Assembly: GCF_024648825.1 (NCBI RefSeq)
Contig: NZ_JANBBE010000011.1
Span: 248,001-312,000 of the forward strand
Length of the DNA: 64,000 bases
Source of the DNA: Lentzea californiensis
GTDB taxonomy: Bacteria; Actinomycetota; Actinomycetes; Mycobacteriales; Pseudonocardiaceae
Direction: 5' to 3'
Numbering within the stretch: position 1 is the stretch's first letter; every line of letters begins with the position of its first letter. Positions 1 through 8,730 of this stretch are shown here, piece after piece. The notes below the pieces were generated by a model, which made no database searches, was not told the origin of the DNA, and saw only the letters and a list, made by a program, of their open reading frames with translations. The position numbers were made by a program, and so were the translations under genes.

Positions 1-851
1 GGCGGATCATCGAGAACGTCACCGGGCAGACGTACGAGCAGGCCATGACGGCGTTGCTGCTGGAACCGCTCGGACTCGGCAACACGCACTTCGACCGGGA
101 CGCGGTGATGACCCGCCGGTTCGCCGTCGGGCACGAGAAGGGCGAGATCGCGCGGCCGTGGCGGCACTGGCGGGCCAACAACCCCGGTGGAGGGATCGCG
201 GCCTCGGCGGCGGATCTCCTCGCGTGGGCCCGTTTTCACCTGAGCGACGGCGACGGGATCGACTTCGCGGAGATGCGCAGGCCCACGGCGGTGTTGCGCG
301 GCAGCAACCTCGGTGACGCCATCGGGGTCGGCTGGTTCCTGCGCGAGATCGATGGCGTGCGGACGATCGGGCACGGCGGTTCGTCCAACGGGCAGTTCGC
401 CGAGCTGCTGATCGTTCCCGAACGCGGCTTCGCGGTGGTGTCGGTCGCGAACCAGGGGCCGGACGGCATCCCGTTCAACCAGGCGGTGGTGCGGCAGGCG
501 TTGGAGGACCACCTCGGCGTCGTGGACCGCGATCCAGAACCGTTGCCGTACAACGCATCGAAGGCCGCCGAGGCCGCTGGAGGCTACGGCAACGACTCGA
601 TGATGATGACCATCGACGACACCGGGACCGGGCTGGTGCTGGAGGTGCTGATCCGGCCGGAGATCCGGGAGTCCGCCGAGGTGGAACTGCCGGCGGACCA
701 CGCGCCGTTCCCGATGGGGCTGCTGCCGCGCGACGAGTACGTGATCACCGGCGGTGCGTTCGCCGGACAGCGGGGGTTCTTCAGCCGCAACGCTTCCGGC
801 GAGATCACCGGCGTCGATCTCGCCGGTCGGACGTTCGGCCGGGTGCGATGA
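1..851 (+). CDS. Serine hydrolase, beta-lactamase/class C fold (5' end outside window)
   Basis: The reading frame is already open at base 3 (it reads RIIENVTGQTYEQAM) and stops at 849-851, so the start and the SxxK nucleophile motif lie upstream of the window. The visible 282 residues carry family hallmarks: the 'EPLGLGNTHF' segment, 'NPGGGIAASAADLLAWA', and 'IGHGGSSNG', the HxG motif that replaces KTG in the beta-lactamase-related esterase/D-aminopeptidase group. A C-terminal beta-rich extension follows. Substrate cannot be told. A MerR gene starts 7 bases downstream on the same strand and may be co-transcribed. Confidence 0.85.
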   Translation, partial: RIIENVTGQTYEQAMTALLLEPLGLGNTHFDRDAVMTRRFAVGHEKGEIARPWRHWRANNPGGGIAASAADLLAWARFHLSDGDGIDFAEMRRPTAVLRGSNLGDAIGVGWFLREIDGVRTIGHGGSSNGQFAELLIVPERGFAVVSVANQGPDGIPFNQAVVRQALEDHLGVVDRDPEPLPYNASKAAEAAGGYGNDSMMMTIDDTGTGLVLEVLIRPEIRESAEVELPADHAPFPMGLLPRDEYVITGGAFAGQRGFFSRNASGEITGVDLAGRTFGRVR

Positions 852-858
852 TGGCGCC

Positions 859-1566
859 ATGATCACGATCGGTCAGCTCGCCCGGTACGCGGGCGTGACG
901 ATCAAGGCGGTGCGGCACTACCACAAGGTCGGGCTGCTGCCGGAACCCGAGCGCGACCACTCCGGCTACCGGCGCTACACCGCCCGGGACGCGGTCGGCC
1001 TGGTCAAGATCCGCGCGCTCGCCGAGGCCGGTGTGCCCCTCGCCCGCGTGAAGGAACTGCTCGCGGCGGGGGAGGAGGAGTTCGCCTCTTCGATCACCGA
1101 GATCGACGAGGCGCTACGCCGCCGTGAGGAGGAGATCCGGCAGGCTCGCGAACGGGTGGTGCGGCTTAGGGCCGGCGACGCGCTGTTCGTGACCGCGGAG
1201 GCGGCCGTGATGCTGGACCTGTTGCGGGAACTGGGAGTCAGCGAGCGGGGCGTCCGGATGGAACGCGAGGTCTGGGTGCTCATGCAGGCCGTCGCCCCGG
1301 ACGAGGCGGCGGTCTGGCTCGCGGACAAGACCGAGTCGCTCGCCGACCCCGAGTTCCGGCGGATCTACCTGGCCTACGACGAGGCCTTCGGCTTCGCGGC
1401 GGAGGATCCGCGGCTGCCCGCGCTGGCACGGCGGGCCGCCGCCTGGCTGGAGCGGCGGCCCGCGATGCCGATGGCGGATCCGGAGGTCACCGCGCTGGCC
1501 ATGGCGGCGGCCGGTGCCTCGTCACCGGCCTGGGACCGGATGGCCGCGCTGAGCCGGACACCCTGA
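859..1566 (+). CDS. MerR-family transcriptional regulator
   Basis: The 235-residue protein starts MITIGQLARYAGV, the usual opening of a MerR winged helix-turn-helix (residues about 1-70, with 'HYHKVGLLPEPERD' and 'GYRRYTARD'). A helical linker rich in Glu and Arg (about 75-115) provides the antiparallel dimer coiled coil. The C-terminal 120 residues lack the Cys metal-binding motifs of metal sensors, so a small-molecule effector is likelier. ATG 859 was chosen because it begins the HTH exactly; the longer open frame upstream overlaps the preceding hydrolase. Target genes are unknown. Confidence 0.85.
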   Translation: MITIGQLARYAGVTIKAVRHYHKVGLLPEPERDHSGYRRYTARDAVGLVKIRALAEAGVPLARVKELLAAGEEEFASSITEIDEALRRREEEIRQARERVVRLRAGDALFVTAEAAVMLDLLRELGVSERGVRMEREVWVLMQAVAPDEAAVWLADKTESLADPEFRRIYLAYDEAFGFAAEDPRLPALARRAAAWLERRPAMPMADPEVTALAMAAAGASSPAWDRMAALSRTP

Positions 1567-1591
1567 CGTGGATTCGTGGCGACTCCAGGGC

Positions 1592-2656
1592 TCAGAACAG
1601 GGTGCGCAGGAAGGCCGGCCCGCCCTCCTCGGCGTTCAGCCCTTTCTCGACGAACGCGATGTTGTGGTGGAACGAGATCCCGCTGATGTTGCGTTCCAGG
1701 TACGAGCCCTCGCCGCGCGGATCCCGCACCTCGGCCTGGTTCAGTCCGTCCACGAAGGACTTGAGCATCCCCATCGACGTGCCGGCGGTCGCCTCGGGGT
1801 GGCCGCCCCAGCTCGGCCAGTACGCGGTCTGCAGGTCCTCCACGACGTAGAGGCCGCCCGCGCGGACGTGCGGGAACAGCGCGTGGAACGAGGTCCGCAC
1901 GTGCTCGTTGAGGTGGCTGCCGTCGTCGATGACCACGTCGAACGGTCCGAGCTCGCGCCCCAGGCGGTCGAGGAACGCGGCGTCGGACTGGTCGCCCAGC
2001 ACGGTCATGATCCGCGGGCCGCTGACGTTCTTGCGCGCGATGTCGAGGCCGTGCACGAGGCCGCGCCGGAAGTACCGCTGCCACATCCGCAGCGAGCCGC
2101 CGCCGCGGTCCGGGTCGTCGTAGCCGCCGATGCCGATCTCCAGCACCCGCACGGGCTCGTCGCGCAGGCGGGCGAAGTGGCGTTCGTAGTGCTGCGTGTA
2201 CCAGTGCAGGTCGCCCCACTTGTCCGAGCCGTGCTCCACGGCCAGCTCGCCCAGGTCCCGGTCGCCCGGCTTGAGCGCGGACAGGAGCTCCTGGACGGAC
2301 CGCGCGACGCCCTTGCGGTCCTGGAACCACCCGGCGATGCCGCGTTCGTCGAGATCGGGGTCCGGGGTGGTGACGGCGAGGCTCGGCCAGGGCCGGGCGC
2401 CGGTGCCGTAGAGGCCCCTGACGGCGTCGGCCAGGTCGAGCGTGATCACCACTTCGGCGTCCGTGCACAGGTGGGCGGTGGTGTGGCCGTCGAAGTTCAG
2501 GTCAAGGCGGACGGCGTGCTCGCCCGTCTCCCGCAGGACCTCGGCGGTGACGGCCTCGGGCGTGAGCCTGCGGATCGTGTCGTCCAACAGGTCGCGTCCG
2601 GCCGTGGCGGCCTGCAGCAACGGGGCTGGAACCGTCCACCGGGCGGTGTCGAACAC
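1592..2656 (-). CDS. SAM-dependent O-methyltransferase, MycE/TylE-like
   Basis: This 354-residue protein has the two-part build of macrolide-sugar methyltransferases. The N-terminal auxiliary domain spans about 1-130. The Rossmann domain has motif I 'VLEIGIGGYDD' (171-181), 'GLDIA' (203-207), 'DVVIDDGSHLNEH' (240-252, the acidic/His metal and catalytic patch) and 'VVEDLQTAYW' (271-280). MycE and TylE methylate deoxysugars on mycinamicin and tylosin, but no macrolide cluster is visible here, so the acceptor is unknown. The GTG start at 2656 has GAGGGG six bases upstream. It is transcribed away from the secreted gene at 2716. Confidence 0.8.
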   Translation of the reverse strand: MFDTARWTVPAPLLQAATAGRDLLDDTIRRLTPEAVTAEVLRETGEHAVRLDLNFDGHTTAHLCTDAEVVITLDLADAVRGLYGTGARPWPSLAVTTPDPDLDERGIAGWFQDRKGVARSVQELLSALKPGDRDLGELAVEHGSDKWGDLHWYTQHYERHFARLRDEPVRVLEIGIGGYDDPDRGGGSLRMWQRYFRRGLVHGLDIARKNVSGPRIMTVLGDQSDAAFLDRLGRELGPFDVVIDDGSHLNEHVRTSFHALFPHVRAGGLYVVEDLQTAYWPSWGGHPEATAGTSMGMLKSFVDGLNQAEVRDPRGEGSYLERNISGISFHHNIAFVEKGLNAEEGGPAFLRTLF

Positions 2657-2669
2657 AGGGTTCCCCTCG

Positions 2670-2691
2670 TCTGGCTTGAGTCTGGCTTGAG
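2670..2691. repeat. Perfect 11-bp tandem duplication in a divergent promoter region
   Basis: The unit TCTGGCTTGAG occurs twice head to tail (2670-2680 and 2681-2691) in the 59-bp gap between two divergent genes. It could be a tandem operator or a recent slippage duplication. Confidence 0.6.
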
Positions 2692-2715
2692 CGTGTCCGT
2701 TTTACGATCGAATGC

Positions 2716-3600
2716 ATGGGGATCCGACGGATGTCTTGCATGATCTTGGCCGTGGTTCTGGTCGTGTCGGGTGCGGGACCGGCACAGGCGGGAGCGCGGC
2801 AGTTGTTGTACTACAACCACGCATGGGGAACGCTCGACCGAGCCACCGCGGACGCGGTCGAGCACTCGCGTTACCTCAAGGACTTCGCGGATCTCGAGGT
2901 GCGCACGACGACCGGAGCGGACGGCAAGGTCTGGACGGGGCGTTACCTTCGCGGCCGCGAGACCTACATGGAGGTCTTCGGGCCGGGTGACGTGCCGGGC
3001 AAGGACGGTGAACCGGGGTCCGCCGGTCTGGGGCTCTCCACCGAGCACGACGGTGACATCGAGAAGCTCAAGGCCCGGCTGCTCGCCGCGGGTGAGAAGC
3101 CGATCGACTTCCAGCAGACCCGCGACTTCGGCGACGGCAAGCCGGTGCCGTGGTTCGACTCGCTGTTCCTGATCGAGAAGTACGAGAGGTTCGGCGCCTG
3201 GGCCATGGAGTACCGCGACGAGTACATGGACGACCCGCGCAGCAAGGTCGGGCCCGCGCGGTTCCCGGGCGACGTGACGCGTCAGCGCTACCTCCCGGAC
3301 GTGTACGAGGACAAGGTGATGCGCGACGTCACGCTCGTCCGCATCGCCGTCACCGCCTCGGACCTGGCGGACACCGTGCCGTTGCTGCGCGCCGGCGGGT
3401 TCTCGCTGCGGACCGGGCCCGGCTCGGTCGTGGCCACGCGCGGTGGCACCACGATGCGGTTCGACGAGGCGCCGCCGACGCGGATCGGGCTCAAGCGCGT
3501 CGAGTTCGCGCTCAACCGCCCGGTCGCGAAGCACGTCGAGGAGCTCGGCACGTCCACGCTGGTGGTGGGTCCGGGCAAGCGGGCGGTCTGGACTTTCTGA
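2716..3600 (+). CDS. Secreted protein, DUF5829-like
   Basis: The 294-residue product has a signal peptide (hydrophobic 'ILAVVLVVSGAGPAQAGA', cleavage near residue 26). The mature part contains 'LLYYNHAWGTLD', a 'VFGPGD' segment and a repeated beta-alpha pattern reminiscent of glyoxalase folds. I recognise the overall pattern as that of the DUF5829 family in actinomycetes, from memory only. Function is unknown. ATG 2716 and ATG 2731 are both possible starts; neither has a strong ribosome site. It is divergent from the methyltransferase and followed after 40 bases by a regulator on the same strand. Confidence 0.7.
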   Translation: MGIRRMSCMILAVVLVVSGAGPAQAGARQLLYYNHAWGTLDRATADAVEHSRYLKDFADLEVRTTTGADGKVWTGRYLRGRETYMEVFGPGDVPGKDGEPGSAGLGLSTEHDGDIEKLKARLLAAGEKPIDFQQTRDFGDGKPVPWFDSLFLIEKYERFGAWAMEYRDEYMDDPRSKVGPARFPGDVTRQRYLPDVYEDKVMRDVTLVRIAVTASDLADTVPLLRAGGFSLRTGPGSVVATRGGTTMRFDEAPPTRIGLKRVEFALNRPVAKHVEELGTSTLVVGPGKRAVWTF

Positions 3601-3640
3601 CACCCTGGTCCACACGGATCAACGAACGGGGTGTCGGCGG

Positions 3641-6136
3641 GTGTCGCTGGTCGGGCGGGATCGGGAACGGGAGCGGCTGGCCGCGCTGGCGGCCTCCGGC
3701 GGCTCGTTGCTGGTCCTCGGTGAGCCCGGCGCAGGCAAGTCGGCGCTACTCGCCTCGCTCGACGGTCACCTGGTCGTCGGGGTCGAGGCCGAACAGGACC
3801 TGCCCTACGCCGGACTGCACCAGGTCCTGGACCCGTTCCTCGACCTGTCCTCTTTGCCCGGTGTGCGGCGCGCGGCGCTGGAAGTCGTCTTCGGACTGTC
3901 CGACGGCGCGGCGCCGCCCGTGCACCTCGTCGGGCTCGCCGCGCTGGAAGTGCTGAGCGCGGCGCGGTCCGTCGTGCTGGTCGACGACGCGCACTGGCTG
4001 GACCGGGCGAGCCAGGACGTCCTCGGCTTCGTGGCCCGCCGGCTGTCCGGCACCGCCCTGGTCGTGGCCGCCCGGACGCCGGTGTTCGCCGGAGTGCCCA
4101 CGCTGGTCCTGGAACCGCTGGCCGCCGCGGAGGCTCGTGCGGTCCTCGACGCCGTCGCGCCCGGCCTGGACGCCGGACGCCGCTCGTGGGTGCTCGCGCG
4201 GGCGGCCGGGAACCCGCTGGCGCTCACCGAACTCCCGTTCGGCGGCGACTCCCTGGAGGAGACGTTCGCCGCGCGTGCCTCGGCGTTGCCCGCGGAGGTG
4301 CGGTCGGCGTTGCTCGTGCTGGCCCTCGGCGGTGCGTGCGGCACGGACCTGACGCCCGCGGTCGAGGCCAGGCTGGTCGACTCCGGCGGCGCGTTCCGGC
4401 ACCCGTTGATCAGGTCGGCGGTCGTCCGCGCGGCCGGTGCCTCGGAGCTCCGTGACACCCACCGCCGCCTCGCCTTCGCGACCGAGGAGCCGGACCGCCG
4501 CGCGTGGCACCTGGCCGGCGCCACGACCGGTGCCGACGAGAACGTGGCCTGCCTGCTGGAGAAGACCGCGGACCGGGCGCTGCGGCGAGGTGGTGCGGCA
4601 GCCGCGGTCAGCGCGTTGGAACGGGCCGCGGAGCTGGGCGACGACGCCGAACGGGCCCGGCGGTTGTTGCGAGCGGCCGAACTGGCGGCGGAGGCGGGAC
4701 GGCGCGACGACGTCGAACGCATCCTGCTGGACGTGCGCGGCTTGGACCTCACCGCACGGGAGCGCGCGCTCGTGACGTGGCTGCCCACGGCGTTCGACGA
4801 CGGTGTGGGCGAGGGCGTGGCAGGGCCGGGCGAACTGGTCGGGCTGGCCGAGTCCGTGGTGTCCGACGGTGACGTCGAACTGGGCCTGCGGATCTTCTGG
4901 AGCGTCGCGATGCGGTGCTTCTGGGTGGAGCCGGGTGCCGCCGTCCGGGAGCGGATCGCCGCTGTCGCGCGCCGGCTGCCGATCGACCCGCGCGATCCGC
5001 GCATGCTGGCGATGACGGCTTACGTGTGCCCGGTGCAGCAGGGCGACGCGGTGGTGGCCGGGCTGCGCGGCCGTGCGGTGACCGACGACCCAGCCACCCT
5101 CCGCCTGCTCGGCAGCGCCGCGCTCCAGGTCGGTGCGTTCGCCGACTCGGTGCGCTTCTCCGTCGCCGCCCAACCGGGTTTCCGGGCGCAGGGCCAGTTC
5201 GGACTCCTCGCCAGGGCTCTGGCCGTGGAGGCGTGGAGCCGCACCCGCCTGGGGGACATCGCCGCCGCGGAACCGGTGGCCCGGGAAGCCGCCCGCCTCG
5301 CCGAGGAGACCGGCCAGCCGTACATGCGCGGCCTGGCCGCCGCCGTCCAGGCCGAGATCGCCGCCCTGCGCGGTGCGTACGACCGCTCCGCCGACCTGGC
5401 CGCCGAAGCCGAACGCATCGGCCTGGCGGCGGGTGCTCGCCCGGTCCTGGCCACCGTCCAGCTGGCCAGGAGCCTCGCCGCACTGGGCGAGGGCCGCTAC
5501 GCCGACGCGTTCGCCGCCGTCCGCCGCGTCCACGACCCGGCCGACCCCGCACACCAGCTGGCCCTGCGCCGCTACGTGCTGCCCGAGCTGGTCGAGTCCG
5601 CGACCCGCAGCGGCAACGCCGACGAGGCCCGCAAGCTCGTGGAGGAGCTCGACACCACCACCCGGTCGCCCGCGCTGGCGTCCGGCCTGAGGTACGCCCG
5701 CGCCCTCCTGGCGCCGGACGACGAGGCCGAGGCGTTGTTCGAGGCGGCACTCGACGCGGAGAACTCACCGTGGGACCGGGCCCGCGTGCAGCTGGCGTTC
5801 GGCGCGTGGCTGCGCAGGCAACGCCGCGCGGCCCATGCCCGCCCGCACCTCAAGGCGGCCGCGGAGGCGTTCGAGGCGTTCGGCACCGGGGACTGGGCGG
5901 AACGGGCGCGCGAGGAACTGCGGGCGTCGGGCGAGTCGCGGGGCGGCGGCGGCGAGCTGACCGGGCACGAGCTGACCATCGCGCGAATGGCGGCTGACGG
6001 GTTGACCAACAAGGAGATCGGGGAGCGGCTGCACCTGTCGCACCGGACGGTGAGCACGCACCTGCACCGGATCTTCCCCAAGCTCGGCGTCACGGCGAGG
6101 GCGGAGCTGCGGCAGGCGCTGGCGGACTCCGGATGA
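3641..6136 (+). CDS. LuxR-family regulator with N-terminal AAA ATPase (LAL type)
   Basis: The 831-residue protein has the layout of large ATP-binding LuxR regulators. Walker A 'GEPGAGKS' is at 27-34 and Walker B 'VVLVDDAHWLD' at 111-121. A long helical TPR-like middle is rich in Ala, Arg and Glu. The C-terminal LuxR helix-turn-helix runs from 'LTGHELTIARMAADGLTN' to 'LGVTARAEL' in the last 60 residues. The GTG start at 3641 places 'VSLVGRDRERERL', the usual N-terminus, at residue 1; the open frame extends further upstream but only over the previous gene. Effector and targets are unknown. A second member of the family sits at 44146-46800. Confidence 0.88.
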   Translation: MSLVGRDRERERLAALAASGGSLLVLGEPGAGKSALLASLDGHLVVGVEAEQDLPYAGLHQVLDPFLDLSSLPGVRRAALEVVFGLSDGAAPPVHLVGLAALEVLSAARSVVLVDDAHWLDRASQDVLGFVARRLSGTALVVAARTPVFAGVPTLVLEPLAAAEARAVLDAVAPGLDAGRRSWVLARAAGNPLALTELPFGGDSLEETFAARASALPAEVRSALLVLALGGACGTDLTPAVEARLVDSGGAFRHPLIRSAVVRAAGASELRDTHRRLAFATEEPDRRAWHLAGATTGADENVACLLEKTADRALRRGGAAAAVSALERAAELGDDAERARRLLRAAELAAEAGRRDDVERILLDVRGLDLTARERALVTWLPTAFDDGVGEGVAGPGELVGLAESVVSDGDVELGLRIFWSVAMRCFWVEPGAAVRERIAAVARRLPIDPRDPRMLAMTAYVCPVQQGDAVVAGLRGRAVTDDPATLRLLGSAALQVGAFADSVRFSVAAQPGFRAQGQFGLLARALAVEAWSRTRLGDIAAAEPVAREAARLAEETGQPYMRGLAAAVQAEIAALRGAYDRSADLAAEAERIGLAAGARPVLATVQLARSLAALGEGRYADAFAAVRRVHDPADPAHQLALRRYVLPELVESATRSGNADEARKLVEELDTTTRSPALASGLRYARALLAPDDEAEALFEAALDAENSPWDRARVQLAFGAWLRRQRRAAHARPHLKAAAEAFEAFGTGDWAERAREELRASGESRGGGGELTGHELTIARMAADGLTNKEIGERLHLSHRTVSTHLHRIFPKLGVTARAELRQALADSG

Positions 6137-6199
6137 CGTACCGCGCCGCCGTCACCTGACGCTCGCTACCCGCCACGCGCGCGTCCTACCGTCGACGCC

Positions 6200-7177
6200 A
6201 TGATCAGCAGGCGTCAGTTCTCCCAGGCAGTGGCCGTGGCCGGCCTCGCGGCACCGCTCGTCACCGCGACCGCCCACGCCTCCCAGCCGGCCTGGGGCCC
6301 GATCAGGCAGGTCAGGGCCGGCCTGCTCGACATCGGTTATGCGGAGATGGGCCCCGCGGACGGCCCGGTCACCGTCCTGCTGCACGGCTGGCCGTACGAC
6401 ATCCACAGCTTCACCGACGTGGCACCGGCACTGGCGGCGCAAGGGCACCGCGTCCTCATCCCGTACCTCCGAGGCTACGGGCCCACGCGGTTCCTGCACG
6501 CGCACACGAAGCGCAACGGCCAGCAGTCCGCGCTGGCCGGTGACGTCATCGCGTTCATGGACGCCCTGAAGATCCGCAAGGCGACCGTCGCCGGGTTCGA
6601 CTGGGGCGCGCGGACGGCGTGCGTCACCGCGGCGCTCTGGCCGGAACGCGTCCGGGCGCTCGTCTCGGTCAGCGGCTACCTGGTCGTGAACCTGCGGCAG
6701 AACCAGGAACCGTTGTCACCGCAGGCCGAACTCGGCTGGTGGTACCAGTACTACTTCGCGACGGACCGCGGCGTGAAGGGCTACGAGCAGAACTCCTACG
6801 AGTTCAACAAGCTCATCTGGAAGCTCGCCTCGCCCCGGTGGAACTTCGACGAGGCCACCTACGCCCAGAGCGCGACGGCGTGGAAGAACCCCGACCACGT
6901 CGCGATCGTCATCCACAACTACCGCTGGCGCCTGCAGCTCGCGCGGGGCGAGCACCGCTACGACGGGCTCGAGCGCGAGCTGCAGGCCAGGCCGGTGATC
7001 AGCGTGCCCACGATCACGATCGCGAGCGACTTCGACGGCCCCACCAAGGACGGCATGGCGTACCGCGGGCAGTTCAGCGGCCGTTACGAGCACCGCGTCC
7101 TCGACGGCATCGGCCACAACGTCCCGCAGGAGGACCCTCAGGCGTTCACCAAGGCGGTGCTCGACGTCAGCTCGTGA
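6200..7177 (+). CDS. Tat-exported alpha/beta hydrolase, haloalkane dehalogenase/epoxide hydrolase-like
   Basis: The 325-residue protein begins with a twin-arginine signal ('SRRQFSQAVAVAGLAAP', cleavage after about 28). The fold is alpha/beta hydrolase with oxyanion motif 'HGWP' (62-65). The nucleophile elbow 'GFDWGA' puts Asp134, not Ser, at the active site, as in dehalogenases and epoxide hydrolases. The late 'GIGHNVPQE' supplies His306. Aromatic-rich cap residues lie at about 175-245. True substrate is not predictable. The stop codon is only four bases before the foldback element at 7182. Confidence 0.85.
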   Translation: MISRRQFSQAVAVAGLAAPLVTATAHASQPAWGPIRQVRAGLLDIGYAEMGPADGPVTVLLHGWPYDIHSFTDVAPALAAQGHRVLIPYLRGYGPTRFLHAHTKRNGQQSALAGDVIAFMDALKIRKATVAGFDWGARTACVTAALWPERVRALVSVSGYLVVNLRQNQEPLSPQAELGWWYQYYFATDRGVKGYEQNSYEFNKLIWKLASPRWNFDEATYAQSATAWKNPDHVAIVIHNYRWRLQLARGEHRYDGLERELQARPVISVPTITIASDFDGPTKDGMAYRGQFSGRYEHRVLDGIGHNVPQEDPQAFTKAVLDVSS

Positions 7178-7181
7178 GCCG

Positions 7182-7344
7182 AGGCGGTGTCTGACGATTT
7201 CGTTCGGTGAGAGGCGCGGGCGAGCGATTCGTGGACGGTGTCGCCGCGACGGCCTCATACCGGCCGTATTCGGGCGTTGCGGCGGCGCCGTCCGCGGATC
7301 CCTCGGCCGCTACTATCGCCCGACGGAATTGTCGGACACCGCCT
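7182..7344 (+). repeat. Full-length foldback element, copy 1 (79-bp arms, 5-nt loop)
   Basis: Bases 7182-7260 pair with 7266-7344 around a CGGCC loop. Of 79 aligned positions, 60 are Watson-Crick, 10 are G-T on the plus strand, 9 are mismatches and none is A-C. The outermost 23 positions (7182-7204 with 7322-7344) pair without a break. No transposase is encoded. The element starts four bases after the upstream hydrolase stop and its last two bases are the first two of the minus-strand peptidase stop codon (7343-7345). It resembles the element at 8731-8894 in size, apex (CATACCGG) and a block near GTTCGRTGAGAG. MITE-like or REP-like origin is inference. Confidence 0.85.
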
Positions 7345-8674
7345 ACTTCTGGCTGGCGAGCCGGTACGCCGCCGAGCCGATCAGCTCCAGTGACACCTGC
7401 AGCCGTTCCAGGCTGATGTTGTCGCGGATCGTGTCCTCCGGGGTGTGGTAGATCGGCTCCAGCTGCGCCGGCCCGCCCTCGCCGCGCCAGCTGAAGTTCG
7501 CCGACGCCATGCCCTTCTCGTGGAACGGCACGTGGTCGCTCGACCCGCGCGCCACCGGTCCGTGCACCCTCGGGTCGTAGCCGAGCCTCTGCGCGGCGGC
7601 GCGGACTCCGGCCGTCGTGGCGTTGTCGGCGCCGTCCACGGACAGCAGCCAGTACGCCGTGGCCGGGTCGTGGCTGGTGGCGACCATGTCGTTCTGGAAC
7701 ACGCCCTTGATCCGCGCGATCTCCTCCGGCGGGAGTTGCGAGACGTAGTGCCGCGACCCCAGCAGGCCCTGCTCCTCCGAACCCCACAACGCGAACCGCA
7801 GCGCCTTGTGCGTGGGCAGGTACCGCAGGACGCGGGCCAGTTCGAGGCAGAGGACCGTGCCGCTGCCGTCGTCATTGGCGCCCGGTGAGCCCGGCACCGT
7901 GTCGTAGTGCGCGGTGACCATGACGACCCCGTTGTCCCGCCACGGGAACGTCGCCGGCCGGTCCGCGATCACGTTGTAGGACGTGAGGTTCGGGTGGTGG
8001 ACCGTGCTGATCGTCAGCTCGCCGGTGCCCTGCGCGCGCAGCTTCTCCGTGTGCACCTGAGCGAGGCCGATGACCGGCACGGTGACGTTGCGGTCGAGCG
8101 TGGGGGAGAAGGCGCTGGACTTGCTCGCCGTCGCGGAGATCCGGCCCAGGACCACCGCCACCGCACCGCGTTCGATCGCCGCGTGCGTCGGCGCGGAGCC
8201 GGCGGGGGCGTTGACGTAGAACGCGATCTTGCCGGTGAGGTCGGGCAACGCACCGTCGGTGACCTCGACGAACGGGGCCTTGACGGTGACGCCGAGCGAG
8301 CCGAAGCGCGAGGCGCCGGCCTGCCAGCCGCCGTTGACGTCGGCGAGGTACTTGTCCGGCACGGTGAACGGCTGCGTCGTCACCTGGTACCGCAACGCCT
8401 TGAGCTCGCGGACGAGGAAGTCACGCGCACGGTGCTCCGACGCGGTGCCGCCGATGCGCGGCCCGATCCGGTCGCTCAGGACCTTGAGGTGTTCGAGCGC
8501 GTTGCGCGCACGGACCCTTGCCACGACGGGGAAGTCGCCGAGGTCGAGGTCCGGCAGGTGTGAGGCGCCCGGCCGCTGCTCGCCGGCCGCGAGCGCGCTC
8601 GCGGGGTTGGCCACGACGGCGGCCACCCCGGCCGCCGCCGCGAAGAAGTCACGTCTGCGCAAGTCGTCCCCCAT
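7343..8674 (-). CDS. Secreted M28-family zinc aminopeptidase
   Basis: The 443-residue product has a Tat-type leader ('LRRRDFFAAAAGVAAVVANPASALA'). A PA-like insertion at about 130-225 is followed by the M28 peptidase domain. Zinc ligands and catalytic residues are visible: 'TAHYD' (His256, Asp258), 'NDDGSG' (from 267), 'GSEEQGLLGS' (Glu pair 300-301), 'QNDMV', and a terminal 'IYHTPEDT' His. Such enzymes release N-terminal residues from peptides outside the cell. ATG 8674 was chosen because the twin-arginine motif follows it. The gene lies between two related foldback elements, and its TAG stop is formed at the border of one. Confidence 0.9.
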   Translation of the reverse strand: MGDDLRRRDFFAAAAGVAAVVANPASALAAGEQRPGASHLPDLDLGDFPVVARVRARNALEHLKVLSDRIGPRIGGTASEHRARDFLVRELKALRYQVTTQPFTVPDKYLADVNGGWQAGASRFGSLGVTVKAPFVEVTDGALPDLTGKIAFYVNAPAGSAPTHAAIERGAVAVVLGRISATASKSSAFSPTLDRNVTVPVIGLAQVHTEKLRAQGTGELTISTVHHPNLTSYNVIADRPATFPWRDNGVVMVTAHYDTVPGSPGANDDGSGTVLCLELARVLRYLPTHKALRFALWGSEEQGLLGSRHYVSQLPPEEIARIKGVFQNDMVATSHDPATAYWLLSVDGADNATTAGVRAAAQRLGYDPRVHGPVARGSSDHVPFHEKGMASANFSWRGEGGPAQLEPIYHTPEDTIRDNISLERLQVSLELIGSAAYRLASQK

Positions 8675-8730
8675 CTCCCGAAGTTCTCCGGGGGAACGTA
8701 GGCAGGACGACGGGCGCGGGACAAGCGACG

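Noticed and set aside
1568-2743. A 391-codon plus-strand open frame opposite the MycE-like methyltransferase
   Set aside because: Its translation is Arg/Val/Glu/Pro-rich with no family pattern; the opposite strand encodes clear methyltransferase motifs. It is a GC-driven shadow frame.
7207-7416. A 69-codon frame inside the first foldback element
   Set aside because: It spans the hairpin loop and runs into the opposite peptidase gene; no ribosome site and no family resemblance.
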